NCBI GenBank assembly: GCA_010015655.1
Contig: ML976688.1
Span: forward strand, 316,740 to 374,520
Direction: 5' to 3'
Length of the DNA stretch: 57,781 nucleotides
Source of the DNA: Bimuria novae-zelandiae CBS 107.79
Lineage: Eukaryota > Ascomycota > Dothideomycetes > Pleosporales > Didymosphaeriaceae
Below are positions 34,970 through 46,171 of this stretch, in pieces. The number at the start of each line of letters is the position of its first letter. Position 1 is the first letter of the stretch. Below the pieces are notes generated by a model. The model saw only the letters and a program-made list of their open reading frames with translations, was not told the origin of the DNA and made no database searches. A program made the position numbers and the translations under genes.

Positions 34970-37643
34970 TTGAGAGACTCCTCACTCATTTCTGCAGATA
35001 GCAATATAGCTTGTCGATTGATTGCCTGCCAGCCTGCTAGGCTACAGCTGGGCCCCACGTCTTCTCGCCGGATATCTGCCTCCAGCTACGGCGACCGATC
35101 TGCACGGCTGCGTTTCGCCATGGTCAACACCTCAAATCGGACGCAATGGGTTGAGTCTGTCCCCGCTATAACAATCGGTCAAAGTTCGAGATCAGTACGC
35201 GGAATAGAGAGCACTCGAGCGTACCTTTGCGAAGTGCCAGTTGTTGGCGAGTGGGCAAATTTATGGTCGAACAGTTGGTGTTAGCGAGTCCACAAGTGGT
35301 GGGGAGTGCGCGCGGGGATCAAAACACGCGAAGGCGTGCGAGTTCATGATACCAATGAGCGCACGCTAGGCCGCATTGGGCCAATGAGCCCTGAACCGGT
35401 GAAATGTTGCGCGCGGTCGCACTCCGGTGCTGCAAACCTGCCATTGCGCTAAGCTCACGGATGAATGCTGTCACAGAGCAAGTGCAAAAAGTGATCGTCC
35501 GGGCCGCCCGTGTCGTCCACCAGGTACCATAGGGAACTCGGTTACCTCTATCATTCACCAGAAATGCCGGGTTGGTCATAGCGTAGTGCGAATGAGCCAA
35601 TTGTGTGCTAGCGCGCTCACTAGCACGTCCCACCAGCTTCATAACTCTCTCTCGATATGTTCTATACCTTAATGGGCGATACCCCACGACACCGTGGACA
35701 TCGACTGTACATGACAGCAACACCAAGGTACGCCGCCTACCGAACATGCATTCGCCAAAAGGCGCAAAGTCAACCACTATATCTATCATTAACGCGCCCA
35801 AACAGACGATTGACGACGGCGACGGCGAACATAACAACGGGGAGACGAGCAGCGAGCACGGCGAGAAAAGCAACAACAAGAACAGAGGCAGTCCCGAGAA
35901 CTGCGTCGGAATATTGCATCACGGCCCACCAGCACATGTTAACTATACTCCAAACTGATCTTTTAGCTAGAGTCGTACATTTGCCTTTTCGGGGATCTCG
36001 TACCTACAAGCACCGAAAACCGTACTTTTTAAGCATAAGGCGGTGACACCATGTTCGCATCCGCCTGGAGCATTCTATTTACGGACGAGTAGCTATGCTT
36101 GCCCCGTATCAACCGGACAGGTTGTTCGGGTTCCTAAAATAGTTGGCGATCCTCGGCGAGACTTTCGCTACAGGTTTTGAGGGAAATGTGATTTCTCTCT
36201 TGGCTGTTTTGAAGGTTTCGCCGATCAAACACACAAGGCTAGTTGTGAGCTTGCAGGAGCTTCCAATAACGATCGATCCTGCTTGCGACTTACCGAGAAC
36301 AACTGGCTTTGAGGCCAAGCCAACTGAGGCGCGGAGCTCCCGTGCCCGTCGGAGTGTATGCCGAGTAGTCGTGTCCAGTAAAAGGGAGGGTTTCATACAA
36401 CGCTACGACCGAGGCCAGGTATGACGGTGAGCCACTGGGTACTCCCTATGACTATCAGGCCATGATATAATAGTGGCAGTGTTTTCGGAAAGAAACTTTT
36501 CGGGCGCGGACCTTCTCGGTCCATGCCTATGGTGGTGTCGTCGGATGCCACGACGGCGACGGCGCTGTCCCTGTTAATTTTTTTTATTGATCATTCCACT
36601 GCTAGTAGAGGTTGAGGAAGAAGTCGTGGTATACAGATGCGCCTCTCTATCCCCAGGAAGCTTCCACCGGTGTGCTTGCCTTGCGTTCATCTTCCCTATA
36701 GCACTTGACCCGGAACAACGTGATTTCATTCTCAAGACCCCTTTTATCTACTGTTAGGGACTTTTTACGATTGCAAGCGTTCCCTCGTGCAATAGAACTC
36801 TACTATGGTATGTGAAGGTTTTGTCATCGTTTGGCAGTCTCGATTCAAATTGGCTGAGTGGGCCCTGCAACATGGGGGCCCATTGGAGATATATACCACA
36901 GATCTGGCTGGTCTGCGGGGCCAACCGCGGTGCGTGCTCTGCCAACAGCACTTGCATGGTTCGCACACAACTTATACAACAAAGACTTATTTTAAAGCAA
37001 CGATTCATATGTCAGAGATTCCTCGATCACGCGAAAAAGCTTTGGCGTCTATCGTGGTTGTGTAAAGCTCTTGCTGAACCGTCTGCGTGCCCTTCTTTCT
37101 AGCCACAGTGGAAGATTTCTTCTTATCCGTCATACACCGTTATGGCCGACACGAATCCACCGAAACCCTGTTCGGATGTCTTCAACGGGTCCGGCGAGGC
37201 ACCGCCATCGGAGGTCGTTGTTATTGTCACTGCATTCTCAGTATACATTTATCGTTGAGACTACCTTGACAGCTAGTGCTTAACTTTGGAGCTTCACAAG
37301 CATCGTGAAGCCGCGGTAGTGACAGCTAGTGCTAATTATTCATTAGCTACGGGGAGACACAACACTTTGACCATTCACTGTGCTTATGTACTCTCACGGT
37401 CGTCGCTTGCTTGGCGCGCAAACAGTGTTGGCCCTTGCACAGTTTCCTTTCACGCACAAAAACTGTGCCGAGCCGTACTGATCATTGCTGCCGGTACCGC
37501 GTTCTCTTCAGGTGAGTCCGATAAAGTTCTCGAACACCAGCGCAACTCCTGATAAAGATAAACCCCACAGCGTACCAAAGAACGCCCAGAATCTTCATCG
37601 CGTTGAACCGAGATATTTTGAGAGACCGTCCCTTTCGCTCAGG
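34970..37643. other. Gene-poor 2.7 kb in the accessory region
   Basis: Frames of 60-190 codons occur on both strands (the longest 35319-35879, minus), but they overlap each other, have odd composition and lack recognisable domains. GACAGCTAGTGCT occurs twice, near 37269 and 37319. No transposon ends were found. Confidence 0.35.
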
Positions 37644-38382
37644 ATGAAACGCAACCATGGCTACCCAGCGCATGCGTTCCCTGCGACGAAACGACAGCAG
37701 ACGGCTGCGGCGGGCGGACAGCGCGCTGATGTGGGCGACACTCACCAGCAAGTACCGAAAGCTCTTCCAGAGCAGCACCTAATTCAGTCAACCAGCGAGA
37801 GCTCTCAAGAACACGCGACAGAAGATTCAATAATCAGTGCCAACCGCGGATTTACCGTCTCAGACTGCGGCTCTTCGCAGAGCCTAAGCCTGGGTGGGTC
37901 ACGAAGCGAAGACATGAGCACGGAATTTTATTACACAGACAAAAATGGCCATTTGAGTGTGAGCTGGACCTTACTTGCAAGCAATGCTATGGCAATAGTC
38001 TCTCTTGACCCAAGCTCAAAGTTTTGGACTCGATTAGACCAATCCTGCATATCTACAACTCCCGGAACAGAGACCAACGCAATGTCTGATACAACCGCGT
38101 TGGTTCCTCTCGCCCCGATGCCGCTATTCTCTCCAGGCTCTGAGGCCATCGACCCCGCCGTTCCCCAATTTCGATTTTTTGACTTGAATAAAGACGTGCG
38201 CCTTATGGTATACGATTGCTTCACGGTTGAGGTAAACTTGTAAGAAATGTACTTGTAAGAAACAATCGCTCATAAACTTAAAGACATACCATCCAATCCT
38301 GGACTCAAAACTAGGGTTCTGGTACAAAGATTGTCCGCCGCCGATCTCACTTCTGCAAACGTGTCGATTCATCGAGAATTAG
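37644..38382 (+). CDS. F-box-like fungal hypothetical protein, paralogue A
   Basis: Exons 37644-38231 and 38284-38382 (52 bp intron, phase 0) give 228 residues; an in-frame open stretch reaches back to 37485 without an ATG. The N-terminal 170 residues are disordered. Then comes FRFFDLNKDVRLMVYDCFTVE, which has the shape of the F-box-like opening (LP-x-E-I-R-x-M-I-Y) of a large fungal family, and after the intron KLGFWYKDCPPPISLLQTCR. A paralogue with the same motif order and the same intron position lies at 40.4 kb. The frame stops at FIEN; a neighbouring frame continues SIHRELGQRMHS, which is what the family would show next, so a one-base loss or gain has probably truncated it. Function unknown. 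Confidence 0.5.
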
Positions 38383-38402
38383 GCCAACGCATGCATTCGG
38401 CC

Positions 38403-39088
38403 TCATAGGATCGCCGGAGGGCTGACACTACTTCTGTCAGTCAAATTCAGAATAGGCGAAGGACACTTTTGCGGGGCTGTGAGGAAGATGATCGAGGAAG
38501 GAGTTGAGCTGGATGAAATCGAACAACCTTCGCTCAAACGTGAGGGCAATGAAGGGAAGCTGGGTGCATTCGTGCGCACTCTGGTAGTCGAGCCATATAC
38601 CGAGATGCTCGCGCTCGGTCGCAACAGCGCTCTGAATCTTGCGGTCTAGCCGGGAGTTAATCAAAGCATTCGAGGACAACGCGGAGAAAACTTACCTTGA
38701 AATAAAGACGACTGCCCAGCACTTCTGTCACGTATACCTATTGCAACTACGATGGGAACGTTCGATACGCTTTCGAATTTTGGTGGGAGAGAACAACAAC
38801 ATCTTGGCAGAAGCAGAAGCTAGTTCATTGAAGTACGACGTCGAGAACTTTTGCAGGTTCCTTCTTTGCTGGGCGAATGACTTCTGCATTGGTTTTGAGT
38901 CGTTCAGGCTTGGATTCGCCATTGTCTGCACGAGCAGCTCCATCCGGGATCGAGCAAAGGACAAAACAATCGAGCTTATTGAGCGATGCGAACAGAGCGA
39001 CCCCTTGTTATACATTCAGTTTCGACGGAGTACACGGATGGAGGTACAAACTTCTTCTCCTGGGCACTCGCGCTCGCTCAGTCGTTGA
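38403..39088 (+). pseudogene. Downstream remnants of paralogue A
   Basis: Two open stretches continue in the sense of the preceding gene without a usable start. 38403-38645 reads FRIGEGHFCGAVRKMIEEGVELDEIEQP...FVRTLVVEPYTEMLALG, and 38639-39088 reads AEKTYLEIKTTAQHFCHVYLLQLRWERSIRFRI. They look like the body of the protein whose head is at 37.6-38.4 kb, split by frameshifts or undetected introns. This is an inference from order, strand and composition. Confidence 0.35.
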
Positions 39089-40377
39089 CATGGGAGATTG
39101 CTTCTGAAACGAAACAAAACTGGCAAAGGAAGTCGTATCCGACGACGAACTTTATTTCCTGAAAGATCGTCTTCCCCGTCGCCATCTTCGTTTCCCTGTG
39201 GATTATTCAGGGAGTCTTTTCTCGTAATCAACGGATTATTGACCCACGTTAGCGGGAGCACCGTCTTACGCTGAAGGAAAAGCAGGATGGGACATTGCAG
39301 GTAAACATTTATCTATGACTGCCGAATATGAAACCTTCTGACTATGTAAACTTCTAGATTCTGCTCTTCCTGTATCCTTCAAAGCTTCATGGACTCTCTC
39401 GCCGTCTTACTACATTTGCTCCTTGGTACAAGCCACACATTTCGGTGAAACAGGAATACTCTTCGCATTTGACGGAGAAAGGAACGAACGGATGACTTTG
39501 TAATTATTTGGATTTCTTAATCCGCAAGTAATTAAGCGATGAATTTGGGCACACATAGCAAAATAGCTCTTATATCAAGGCGACCAGCGAGTTATCCGTG
39601 GAAGCAGGCTCATGAAGTCTGGGTTTTCCAGGGAATATTAAACATAATGTTGAAAAGCGTGATTATATTTCATGTATTAACGTGGTCCAAGACTTAATGA
39701 TTATCACGATGCTAGGCACTTCTTATGCTTTGCTGCAAACAAGGCAACATAACATTATCATTCCGTCTTCCACAATAATCATGAAGGTACAAGGTCGGTT
39801 AACACAGTTCTACTTAGAAATACATCGAGATAAGTAATACAGCGAATGACTGCATCTACTCTGTCCCTGGATATCTGGAGTTGTTTGTTGGGTCCCAGTG
39901 GGCGTACCGGCTGGTTAGGGAACCAGCAAAACCACGATGCTGAACAACGTATGCTGGGTGATTCGATATTCACACCTCTGGTAGCGATAGCACGATCACA
40001 ACTTTCGCAGCGCTCTGGATATCTGGACGGGTTAGTATCCCGCCCGAAGAGATGATCGAGTGCAGGAGCACAATACAAGTAACGTATCAACGCTGCGCGT
40101 GTGGATAGGAGCAGCTAGGGTAATAAGCATGTAAAGGCTATAATTGGACGGACTGCAACTGAGTCTCGAGTAGGTAGAGTGTGCATAAATTGAAATTCGT
40201 TACCCCGCGTGGCTCAGTTTATGGGAAGCGCGCTCTTGGTCTATTACCTAGATCTGGAAGGCGCGAGCGTGCTGCGGTACCATTCACCTAGCTTATCTAA
40301 TCACAAAGCTCTCTCGTTAGCCATTATAAACATACTCGCTCGAGACATGGCCCACTCGACCCCTTCCACTCGACAAC
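39089..40377. other. Gene-poor 1.3 kb
   Basis: Somewhat AT-rich, with short frames only. No gene or repeat recognised between the two F-box-like paralogues. Confidence 0.35.
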
Positions 40378-40886
40378 ATGAATCGATCCGCAGTCGACGC
40401 AGTGCTCGAAGATGCTGAAACCGAGGGCAACATAGGGTTTAAGGCAATGCACGACGTGACCTAGGAACCTCCCACCGCCGTAAGCGTACTGCTACACTAT
40501 GAGGCGCAAGCTCACTAAAAGCAGGGTGGCAACCTACACTCCCCAGAAGAGACCCCGCACGCGGAAACGTCGCAGGTTCAGCCTAACGAAAACGACTCAA
40601 TCTCTACTCTTCGCTTCTTGGACTTGAACAAGGATATGCGTTGGGTAGTCTACGATCACCTTGCCTCTGCTGTGAGTGTACCCTCCTGCATGCATGTGGA
40701 GCATTACGTATGCGGCACATTTAGAAGAGCATCTGCTAACACCTTCTCCCAAAGGAATACTACACCATCGTTGACCCTCCTTTCAAACTCTGGTACAAAG
40801 ATACCCGCCCACCCGTCGAGCTAGGGCGCTACTCGAGTTGGGACTCAGATACGACCGAAAGTATGTCAAGAAACAGACAGAGCTAG
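40378..40886 (+). CDS. F-box-like fungal hypothetical protein, paralogue B
   Basis: Exons 40378-40455, 40525-40671 and 40755-40886 are all joined at phase 0 and give 118 residues. The core LRFLDLNKDMRWVVYDHLASA is followed, after a GTGAGT...CTAAC...AAAG intron, by EYYTIVDPPFKLWYKDTRPPVEL. It matches paralogue A (FRFFDLNKDVRLMVYDCFTVE, intron, then LGFWYKDCPPP). Like A, the frame ends soon after the WYKD motif, and a neighbouring open frame continues for 97 codons. The first intron has a weak donor, so the 5' exon is tentative. The shared intron position argues for true paralogy, not chance. Confidence 0.5.
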
Positions 40887-41131
40887 GGAATAAGGTAGGC
40901 ACAGAGTTGGATATCTTCACGCGTAAGATGCTAATGCTACGCTTTCTCGCCTCAGTGAAAAATGTGCGGCGTGTGAAGTACTACTTGGACGGGGACGTGC
41001 CTCCCCACATTCAAGCCAACATCCGCCAATTCTACAAGTTGTGTATGTTGCAATTCAGGAAATGGCCTAGCGGGTTTCTCAAGGTCCGCATCGCCTCCTA
41101 CTGGCAAGCAAAGAGGACGTACCGACGATGA
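40838..41131 (+). pseudogene. Downstream remnant of paralogue B
   Basis: An open stretch reads YVKKQTELGNKVGTELDIFTRKMLMLRFLASVKNVRRVKYYLDGDVPPHIQ and onward, in a different frame from paralogue B but on the same strand and overlapping its end. One base shift would fuse them into a protein of about 215 residues. I read it as the displaced C-terminal half. Confidence 0.4.
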
Positions 41132-41690
41132 CGGACTTCCTCAGTGATCTCGAACAGTGTACTTTATCCGCTCCACGCTGGTCTAACCCTATGATACCGG
41201 GCACGTATGGATGGGAGTTTACCATCGTGGTCACAGACATATGCCTCATGAACGAAGCGAAGTAACAGGTTGTCGAATGCATAAACAAACGTAGACCTGA
41301 TCCTGCTACGGTGGCGTTCATATAGTCGCTCTCTTGGGAAGTAGCCACAGAGCAGGAGCGGGAGTTGATAGGAGGACAGTAGCGCTTGCTACGGAGACTC
41401 CGGCTTTCAAAATTTGGTGATCTGGAGCCGCGTCTGACAGGGTCCTACAAGCGCGACGATCGAAAACAAATACTGGCAGCTACTATGTCTGCTTGGCAGA
41501 ACCACCAGGAATATCAGTAACGTCATGCATTGGTAAATCGCATGACAAATTGTATAATATTACAAAAAGAAATGCCCAGCGCTTAACAATACAAAGAAAT
41601 ACGCAAATGCCTCTTTAGATGCAAACCCGTGCGATGCAAACCCCAAACAATGCATAATACAAAGCCCTTCCACAAAAACTACGACGCTCA
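41132..41690. other. Intergenic, no gene recognised
   Basis: The 560 bp before the stop of the first CDF transporter hold no recognisable gene. Confidence 0.4.
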
Positions 41691-43061
41691 CTATTCGTTC
41701 TCCGCAGCATGCCCCGCCGGCCCCTGACTCGTATAATCCATCGTCACAAACGCGCGATCCACCTCCTTCAGCCCCTCCGTACAATACTGCAGCGTCTCCG
41801 CAATATCATGACACCTTCGCAGCGGGTCATTCTCCTTCATCAAGACATCCATCTCCACCCATACGCCATCGCCCGCGTGGTAGCTCTTGATCGACTTGTA
41901 CCCCTCCACCAGCGGCGAGAACCGCCACGCCATGTACATCATTTTCCTCGCCGTGTGGTCATCCGCCGCTTCGCCTGAGAGTCGCGTGACGTTTTCGAGC
42001 ATGGTGCCCGCCCAGTCGTAGATGATGAAGAGGGAGAGGATGGTTGCGCCCACGGGATCTAGCCACCATACATCGAGCTGGGATCCGATGAGCGGGAACA
42101 AAAGGGAGAGCGTGTTGAAGTAAACATCTGTTTTGCAGTCTTGCGCTAGGGCTTGGACCTGTGTCGTTTTGATCCGCGCGCAGCCGATCCAGATGGTGCC
42201 TTTTACCACGATCGTCGCAACCATCGAGCCTATTGCTGCGGGTGGGAGCTCAGCGGTCTTGTGCTCTCCAGATGGGAGGAGTTTGGATACGGATTCTTGC
42301 AGGATCTGGAGAAAGGAGACGATCATGATGATGGAGAAAACCAGGATGCCGATGGGTTCTAACCGGCGGCGTCCAACAGGAAAGCGCTTCTTGAGTCTTT
42401 CGAGTTTCCAGCCCACGAGCCTGTTCGTAGACCAGATGATGAGCGTGCAAAGCAGATCAAGCGCGGAGTCGACAAGTGAGGCAATCAGGGACAAGGAATT
42501 AGACCAGATCGCTGCGACACCCTTGGCTGCGAGGAGGACAATGTTGACAATAACGTTGATGTTGATGGCCCATTTGACGTTCCGCGCAGACTTCCGGCGC
42601 CGTTCGCGTTCATCGTCTGGAAGGAAGCACTCTACGCGCTCTTCACTAACGCCTAAGGGACCGCGGTCTTCAGCTACCCCATCGTGGTCGTTGTCGCGCG
42701 GATTCATGCTGTCAAGCACATCATCGGCAAGGGTGGATACGATCGAGTCGACCTCCAACCAGTCGTCCAGACGCCTGTTCTGCTCTTCATAGAAATGGCG
42801 CACTTTCTTGTTCGTGTGCTTGAGGTCCTCCTCGGTTTTTCTGAACTTCTCCAGGGCATTGTGATCCACGTTCTCTAGTAGCTGCTTCTTCAATTCCTGC
42901 GCTTGCTGCTGGTTCATGGTCGCCTCGATTGCATCTCGGAAACGCTGCCGTGGGTGTGGTGTTTGAGGATGGCCATTGCCAGACTCCAGGTCCAGGTGTC
43001 GATATTGTTGGTCCCGTCCTGAGAGGTTGCGGAAGAGCTCTCTGTGCCGTGAAGCAACCAT
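41691..43061 (-). CDS. Cation diffusion facilitator, Mn-CDF type (copy 1)
   Basis: A single exon encodes 456 residues. A hydrophilic N-terminus with a predicted coiled region (QQAQELKKQLLENVDHNALEKFRKTEED) leads to the CDF membrane domain starting near residue 165. The metal site of segment 2 is Asp198-Ser-Ala-Leu-Asp202 and that of segment 5 is Asp308-Cys-Lys-Thr-Asp312. The DxxxD spacing is the mark of the manganese branch of the family; zinc CDFs have HxxxD. The conserved FPVGRRRLEPIGILVFSIIM and WWLDPVGA follow, and the cytoplasmic C-terminal domain (KSYHAGDGVWVEMDVLM, HDIAETLQYC) is complete. It probably moves Mn2+ out of the cytosol in exchange for protons. A second, longer copy lies directly upstream on the same strand. 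Confidence 0.9.
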   Translation of the reverse strand: MVASRHRELFRNLSGRDQQYRHLDLESGNGHPQTPHPRQRFRDAIEATMNQQQAQELKKQLLENVDHNALEKFRKTEEDLKHTNKKVRHFYEEQNRRLDDWLEVDSIVSTLADDVLDSMNPRDNDHDGVAEDRGPLGVSEERVECFLPDDERERRRKSARNVKWAININVIVNIVLLAAKGVAAIWSNSLSLIASLVDSALDLLCTLIIWSTNRLVGWKLERLKKRFPVGRRRLEPIGILVFSIIMIVSFLQILQESVSKLLPSGEHKTAELPPAAIGSMVATIVVKGTIWIGCARIKTTQVQALAQDCKTDVYFNTLSLLFPLIGSQLDVWWLDPVGATILSLFIIYDWAGTMLENVTRLSGEAADDHTARKMMYMAWRFSPLVEGYKSIKSYHAGDGVWVEMDVLMKENDPLRRCHDIAETLQYCTEGLKEVDRAFVTMDYTSQGPAGHAAENE

Positions 43062-43632
43062 GCTGGAAAGAAGGCCTAACGCGATACAGCCGAAGAGATG
43101 CGGGATGATGGAAATTTGGAAGGAGAAATGCTGACCAAAAAGAGAGGAAGGTGGAGGGATACAGCTTGTAGAATGACGATCCGGGTTTAGCGTGCCGATA
43201 AGACGTTGAGGCTTGTTTGTTCGACGAACTGACTTGGCAGGGGAATTGAGATGACGTCATGGATGGAGACGCGAATCGATCTCAGCGCGCCTTCACGTGC
43301 CGAATTACCCGTTAATGGTTCTCGAGCCTGGTAAAAAAATTCATTTAGTTGTTCTTCCGCTTGAAAAAGCTGCAACTAGCATGATTTTAAGCTTAGGCTG
43401 AATCTTCTGCGAGCCGAATAAATATGTAAACTTCGAGCCCGCACTGTACTTCGTCTTGCTGTAGATGCCCAATGTAATCCAGCAGAACCGCCGGACTTGG
43501 TACAACACTATGATGCCGTTGAGAATGACGAGATCTAGTATACAAGCTAGCATTTCTCGCAAAAGCGATCGTTCATAGTTTTGTGAGATTGGTGAGCGGT
43601 GGCTCTAAGCCATCCAAGCTCTACCCCAAACT
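43062..43632. other. Spacer between the tandem CDF genes
   Basis: 570 bp with the promoter of copy 1 and the 3' end of copy 2. No further gene recognised. Confidence 0.4.
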
Positions 43633-45360
43633 CTATTCCTGCTGCGACATGTGCGTTGGCAAATTATACCCCGTATAATCGATATGTACAAATGCACGGT
43701 CGACGTATGGCACACTCTCCAACACATATTGCAACGATTCGCCCAGATCGTGACTATCCCTGAGGCTGATGTTTTCATCTACGACGATGTCGCATTCCAC
43801 GTTGATCTTGTCACCCGCGTGGTAGGCTTCCAGGCCCTGGATCTGCTTGATCGTCTTGGCGAACCGCATCGTCAAGTACAGCAAGATGTTCCTCTCGTCG
43901 GCGGTCGCGGCAGCGCCAGTAAGATTGCGAATGTGCGTCGCACTCGTCCGAGACCAATTGATAATGACGAACAAGGAGAGGAGCAGGCCGCCTAGAGGGT
44001 CCAACCACCAGATGGAGCAGTAGTAGCCGACTAGTGGGAAGAGGATACTGAAAATGTTGAAAACCACGTCGGTCTCAGCATCCTGAGCGAGCGCCTGCAC
44101 GCTGGAGTTGCGGATGAGTCTGCACCACAGCCAGCAACCGCCCTTGACGAGAACGGTTGAAGACATGATGGCAATAGCGGGGACGGACAGCTCAACAACC
44201 GTGTGGTCTTTCCCAGTCAAACGTGAAAACGCCTCGATGGCAACCTGGAAGAAAGACGTGATCATTATGACGCTGAACACCAGGACACCAATAGGCTCGA
44301 GACGCCGACGGCCGACAGGATATGCGTACTTGTTCTGCGGTCGGGCAATGATCCATGATGTGACCCATACAATGGCCGTGGAAAGGAAGTCGAGCGCTGC
44401 ATCCACCATGGAAGCTACCACAGAGAGTGACGAAGTGAGGACGGTGACAATAATCTTGAGAATGAGGAGGATCGTGTTGGCAGCAAGGTTTACGTAGAGG
44501 GCGACCTTGACGATAGGGCTCTCGGTGTCTTCGTCTTCCTCAGGAACCCAGTCTGGCATACCATTTCCTAGTGTTTCGATTTCATTCTCTTCATCGTAGT
44601 CATTCGATTTTAGCAATGGCGTTTGTTCGTTTGCTGCAGGCACTTTGTACAAGTTCTTCGGCGTGCGTTTCACTTTGACCTGCGACGTGGAGCCATTGCT
44701 GTTCACAGTGGCCGGGCTGTACGGATTCGTTCCATTGTCGCTCAAGCTGAGAGGTGTATGCACTATCGGCGTGGACGAGACAGAAGGGGTTTCTTCGGCG
44801 ATGGTCGTCGGGATGTTCACCTGTCCGGATTCGAGATTGCTGTACTCTTGGATGAGGTGATGCGGAAGCGACGAGTCGAGCAGGCGATCGATGTAGTCGT
44901 AGTTCTGTATGAGGCAGTTGTTGCGCTCGTAGTACTTGCGAACAGCCTTGTTCTTGTACTGCTTGAGCTCTTCTTCTGTCTTGAAGTATCGTTCCCACTT
45001 GTACCGCGGATTCGAATTGCCAATCAGCCGCTGGGAGCGCATCTCAGGCGTGTGAAGCACGTGCGCTCCGACGCTCGCCCGTCGCTCAGACGCAATGTCC
45101 TGCGCCATGAGGCTATTTCTGAAATCTTCAAGGTCATCGTCGCTAGAGACCGAACCGCGCCTTTCTCTTCCGGATCGGGAACTGCGCAAGGTAGACGGTC
45201 GGCGGGAGATCAAGCTCTGGAGTTGGCCACTTCGTGTCGATAGAACGTTCGATTCCGCGGCCAGGGCGAGGAAGCCCTTTTGACCTGCGAGGCGCGACAA
45301 GCTCGTGGATCGCGGAAGGCTGGAAGACCGAGGGGAGGGACCCGGCTCCATGACGGGCAA
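43633..45360 (-). CDS. Cation diffusion facilitator, Mn-CDF type (copy 2)
   Basis: A single exon encodes 575 residues. The disordered N-terminal 280 residues are Ser/Arg-rich and contain KRYFKTEEELKQYKNKAVRKYYE-like helices shared in style with copy 1. The metal sites are Asp320-Ala-Ala-Leu-Asp324 and Asp427-Ala-Glu-Thr-Asp431, again DxxxD. YPVGRRRLEPIGVLVFSVIM, WWLDPLGG and the C-terminal AYHAGDKINVECDIVV and DLGESLQYVLE mirror copy 1. The pair arose by an old duplication, since the membrane domains are similar but the N-termini are not. The expected role is Mn2+ export from the cytosol into vacuole, Golgi or outside. The ATG at 45360 gives MPVMEPGPSPRSSSLPRSTS. Confidence 0.9.
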   Translation of the reverse strand: MPVMEPGPSPRSSSLPRSTSLSRLAGQKGFLALAAESNVLSTRSGQLQSLISRRPSTLRSSRSGRERRGSVSSDDDLEDFRNSLMAQDIASERRASVGAHVLHTPEMRSQRLIGNSNPRYKWERYFKTEEELKQYKNKAVRKYYERNNCLIQNYDYIDRLLDSSLPHHLIQEYSNLESGQVNIPTTIAEETPSVSSTPIVHTPLSLSDNGTNPYSPATVNSNGSTSQVKVKRTPKNLYKVPAANEQTPLLKSNDYDEENEIETLGNGMPDWVPEEDEDTESPIVKVALYVNLAANTILLILKIIVTVLTSSLSVVASMVDAALDFLSTAIVWVTSWIIARPQNKYAYPVGRRRLEPIGVLVFSVIMITSFFQVAIEAFSRLTGKDHTVVELSVPAIAIMSSTVLVKGGCWLWCRLIRNSSVQALAQDAETDVVFNIFSILFPLVGYYCSIWWLDPLGGLLLSLFVIINWSRTSATHIRNLTGAAATADERNILLYLTMRFAKTIKQIQGLEAYHAGDKINVECDIVVDENISLRDSHDLGESLQYVLESVPYVDRAFVHIDYTGYNLPTHMSQQE

Positions 45361-46171
45361 TCGCGAGTGAGAAGAAGAAAGCGACGGGCATGTGTTGTCC
45401 GAGGATGGGCTTTAAATGAAAGGAAGTACGCCGGATAGTAGAGCTTTCACATTGTGGGTGCGCGAATTGGCAGATACCGATGAGGCGGTTCTCTGGTCCC
45501 TTCTGTGTTCCAAGGTTACGAACCGCCGCGGAGGTCCCACATCGACCGCCACTGGCGCGGTGGCCCTAGCTTTTGATGCTTTTTTCCATCTTAATCATCC
45601 CCCGCACCACGAACCATCTACCTCTAAGCGACAGGACGTCTATCCGCATTCGAATGTGCTTCAAGAGCATGTTGATTGTCGCTCTCTGGCTCTGCTACCC
45701 CTCAACCGTTGTGTTCGGTCTTGTTTCATCTACCATTCATCACGCCAAGCACCTAGGTAGAGTCGGTCCGCATTAGCAGTGTGATCAGCCTCCAGCATGA
45801 CCTCGGATCATTCCTCCCAGGGCAAAATAGTGGATTGTTTACGTGATGATCATGTTTTGACCCTCGGAAACGCTGTCTTCCGAACCAATTCACGCCTCAG
45901 CTGAAGCAGTCGTGTGGGCACTCCTCAGACTCGTCTCCAGTTCATTCAGCAACCTAGGACTGCAAAACTCGATTTGAAGAAAAGATTGTGACTTTTCTAC
46001 ATAATGTTCGTTCCAGGTCTTCCACTATGCCGAACTCAAGTCAACGCACCCTGCCTAGAGAATCCAATGCCAGTGTGAAGAAGGAGAAGGAGAAGAATAA
46101 GAATGCCCCAAATGCATCATCTGTATACCGTGGTGGTCCGATCGTGTCACATAATTACTACGGAGCAAAGC
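45361..46171. other. Intergenic, promoter side of CDF copy 2
   Basis: 810 bp ending at the stop of P5C dehydrogenase. Frames at 45.4-46.2 kb lack motifs. Confidence 0.4.

Noticed and set aside
35319..35879. 186-codon minus-strand frame
   Set aside because: Composition is irregular (long Leu/Ser/Cys tracts then unrelated segments), no homology was recognised, and plus-strand frames overlap it fully.
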